A stretch of 64,000 nucleotides of DNA. Source: Liolophura sinensis. Lineage: Eukaryota > Mollusca > Polyplacophora > Chitonida > Chitonidae. The position numbers and the translations under genes were made by a program. Where the stretch lies: assembly GCF_032854445.1 (NCBI RefSeq), contig NC_088299.1, positions 19,029,608 through 19,093,607 on the forward strand, written 5' to 3'. Below the pieces are notes generated by a model, which saw only the letters and a program-made list of their open reading frames with translations, ran no database searches and was not told the DNA's origin. Below are positions 61,838 to 64,000 of this stretch, piece after piece. Position 1 is the first letter of the stretch. Each line of letters opens with the position of its first letter.

Positions 61838-62206
61838 TCTGTTGAACTGATCTCGCAACAGGAGCCCCGGTGCCTAATACTTCTGTTGAACGGATCTCGC
61901 TAACAGGAGATCCCAGTATCTAATACTTCTGTTGAACTGATCTTGCTCACAGGAACCCCAGTATCTAATACTTCTGTTGAACTGATCTCGCAACAGGAGC
62001 CCCAGTATCTAATACTTCCGTTGAACTGATCTCGCAACAGGAACCCCAGTGTCTAATACTTCTGTTGAACTGATCTCTCTAACAGGAGCCCCAGTATCTA
62101 ATACTTCTATTGAACTGATCTTGCTCACAGGAGCCCCAGTATCTAATACTTCTGTTGAAATGATCTTGCTCACAGGAGCCCCGGTGTCTAATACTTCTAG
62201 ACTGAT
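61838..62206. repeat. 44-45 bp minisatellite, about 8 units, upstream of TRPC exon 2
   Basis: The unit is ACTTCTGTTGAACTGATCTC, GCAACAGGAGCCCCAGTATC, TAAT. Several units read TTGCTCACAGGAGCC or CTCTAACAGGAGCC, which look like acceptor AG sites. The real acceptor of the following exon (GTTCTTCTGTTGTACAG) shares CTTCTGTTG with the unit. Confidence 0.94.
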
Positions 62207-62370
62207 GGGAGCGTATTTCACTATCTAGTGTAGATGTACTGGAAGTAAAGACTTTTTGTCGGAGAAGTTCAGAGGTCAAAGTTGTCCACTCTGTCGCTCA
62301 TCGTCGTTGTAATTCATGATATGCCATATGCTGATATTTTACTTAATGTGATCGTTCTTCTGTTGTACAG

Positions 62371-62547
62371 CCCGAGGATCAGTTAGGATTGAGCCCGGCT
62401 GAGCTGAGCTTGTTACAAGCTTGCGAGCTTGGCGACATCCAGAGAGTGACGGCTGTGCTTAAGGAAAATGCGAACATCAACGTGGACTGTGTGGATCTCA
62501 TGGGAAGGACTCCGCTACAGATCACCGTGGAGAGGGAAGACAAGGAT
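62371..62547 (+). CDS. TRPC-type cation channel, exon 2 (start of the ankyrin repeat domain)
   Basis: Acceptor TCTTCTGTTGTACAG|CC and donor GGAT|GTGAGT bound 177 bp, open in one frame only, phase 0 on both sides. The 59 residues (24-82 counting from ATG 52071) contain ELSLLQACELGDIQRV, the first ankyrin helix pair (compare the LxAxExGD pattern of TRPC channels), and NINVDCVDLMGRTPLQ, the NVNCVDxxGxxAL signature that follows in TRPC/TRP proteins, then ITVEREDKD. In this family the cytosolic ankyrin repeats precede six membrane helices that form a non-selective, calcium-permeable channel downstream of phospholipase C. Those parts are beyond the window. The divergence from vertebrate TRPCs (Thr-Pro in place of the usual Ala-Leu) leaves the subfamily open. 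A generic ankyrin protein is the alternative, but the VDCVD motif makes it less likely. Confidence 0.78.
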
Positions 62548-64000
62548 GTGAGTATAACAATGCGCTGAATGTCAGATATGTGTCAGAATCCCCCGTCCAT
62601 TGCACTACACAGACATTGCTTTGTCTCCAGGGCTATCCATTCGAATGCATCAGAAAAAATCAGGAATTAACATATCATGTAGCAATGTATTATCTACCAA
62701 GTTTGATCTTCTCTCAAAAATTTAAATATCATTCATGCATTTTACACACCCCATATTTAATTGGAAAGGTGTTGTCATTACTCTAGGGATCATTATGAAT
62801 ATTGCATGTCATTCTATAATACAACCATTGTCTGTCGTAGAAACGAGGCCATCAGAATTCACAGTTGTAACGAAACATAACGTTGTTGTGTAGGCAGCGC
62901 GTTACTTAACTGATTAATGCAGTTGAAAGGATATTTTATGACAAATTAAAGTCTCAGGCAGTTCAGTATTCATCCCAATGAAACCTTTATAATAAATTTA
63001 CTGATTGGTGACGTCATTTCCTGCTATGAGAATAATAGTATTTTTATATGCTAAATATATTGAAAGCATTCCCCTGCGTCGTTTTAATTTCCACCGAATT
63101 AATTTTCCATCCATCAAAATAATTTTTCGAATACGTTTTTCTTTCAAAATGGTATAATGTGATAATGGCAGCGAGACTTTATTGTAACACCGTTATGTCG
63201 CAATAGCTTAATGTTTACGAAAACGCTGGCACAAGTGTGATTGGCTGAAGACTGAGCACCTGAGGGCCAAAAGGTATACATTCCACGTCAAAACTTTTTC
63301 AACAGGTTTATCGAGGCGATCTTTATCGCCTCGTTTATGTGTCAATGCTACCTTCTGACATTCTGCCCACAATATTGAACTGTTTGTTTTGGTTGGGATC
63401 GCAAATCTGTTGTGAGGATAATTTGTAAAAGGTGCCGTATCTTCATGTCAAACTCAGTTAACAGTGTTATTCTATTACTCAGCTAAAGACGGACTTCTGG
63501 GCTTGAGATTGCAAATCTGGCGCTAAGGTGATTTGACCGGATTAATACGATTTACATTATAACTTTAAGTCAAACTGTGTTTATTTTTTTCTTCTATACT
63601 ACTGAGTCATTTTTCTTTGAATCCCAACACGGTTTTACGGCGCAGTTTTTTAAAAGATTTGTTTCACCAATATGATTGGTAATATGCATGTGTAATAATG
63701 AAATGTTTATTTCATGTCACGGGACATTGTGATCGGATTCGGTGATGCGTGAGGCAAACTAGAGGTGATCAATGTTCTCGTGTTGTGCGGCCTGAAAATG
63801 TTACATCATATAGTTAGAGCTCTGTGCGCTTCGAGCTCTTACCGCTGTGTACCAATAACGGGTATTCGACGTCCGCGTAAATCTCACGCCAACTACGGGA
63901 TTTCGCCAGCAGTGATAACTCATTACGGGAAGACTGGCGCCATAATTCTGAATGTTTTGGTTTTACTGGGGCTAGAGGATATATATTCATCGTGTTGAAC
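62548..64000 (+). other. TRPC-like intron 2, start; no exon seen
   Basis: No ankyrin-coding exon was recognised before the window ends. A 77-codon frame at 63765-63998 contains two similar words (INVLVLCGL and LNVLVLLGL), but no splice support or family. Confidence 0.4.

Overview
This window looks like nuclear DNA of an invertebrate animal, most likely a mollusc. Coding exons are short, are bounded by GT/AG splice signals and sit in long introns. The intergenic DNA is AT-rich. Several tRNA-derived SINEs carry tails I recall as common in molluscan genomes (one ends in repeated AATAAA, another in CCCCAAGCAAGCAAG). No prokaryotic operons, rRNA, CRISPR array or intact transposon ORF was seen. The species was not identified.

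Three genes are supported. (1) Positions 2479-2836, minus strand: the signal-peptide exon of a secreted or membrane protein with the start of an NRF (nose resistant to fluoxetine) domain; the rest of the gene lies to the left or outside the window. (2) Positions 11803-20743, plus strand: three exons with compatible phases encode a short single-pass membrane protein with two PPSY (PPxY) motifs, resembling WBP1/VOPP1-type WW-domain ligands. (3) Positions 52071-62547, plus strand: the first two coding exons of a TRPC-type cation channel (N-terminus and first ankyrin helices), separated by a 10.2 kb intron; the gene continues to the right of the window. Three weaker exon candidates lie at 8450-8638, 38479-38529 and 48988-49239.

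The most striking property of the window is its tandem-repeat load. At least 20 unrelated minisatellites (units of 20 to 69 bp) and two long TA tracts cover roughly 40 percent of it by my estimate. The largest are a 7.5 kb array of a 24-bp unit (28135-35685), a 61-bp array (16085-20105), a 62-bp array (40690-44085), a 50-bp array (13330-15890) and a 65-bp array (9545-11745). Many show nested higher-order repeats. Because unit lengths are often multiples of three, they create long meaningless ORFs, which are not annotated as genes.

The observation most worth following is in the PPxY gene. Its introns are almost wholly tandem repeats, and the repeat units look like amplified copies of the gene's own splice signals: branch-point/pyrimidine units run into the acceptor of the membrane exon, units resembling that exon's donor (CCTCACAAT..GTAAGT) follow it about 66 times, and a 22-bp array forms the acceptor of the last exon. 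The array before TRPC exon 2 also carries acceptor-like motifs.
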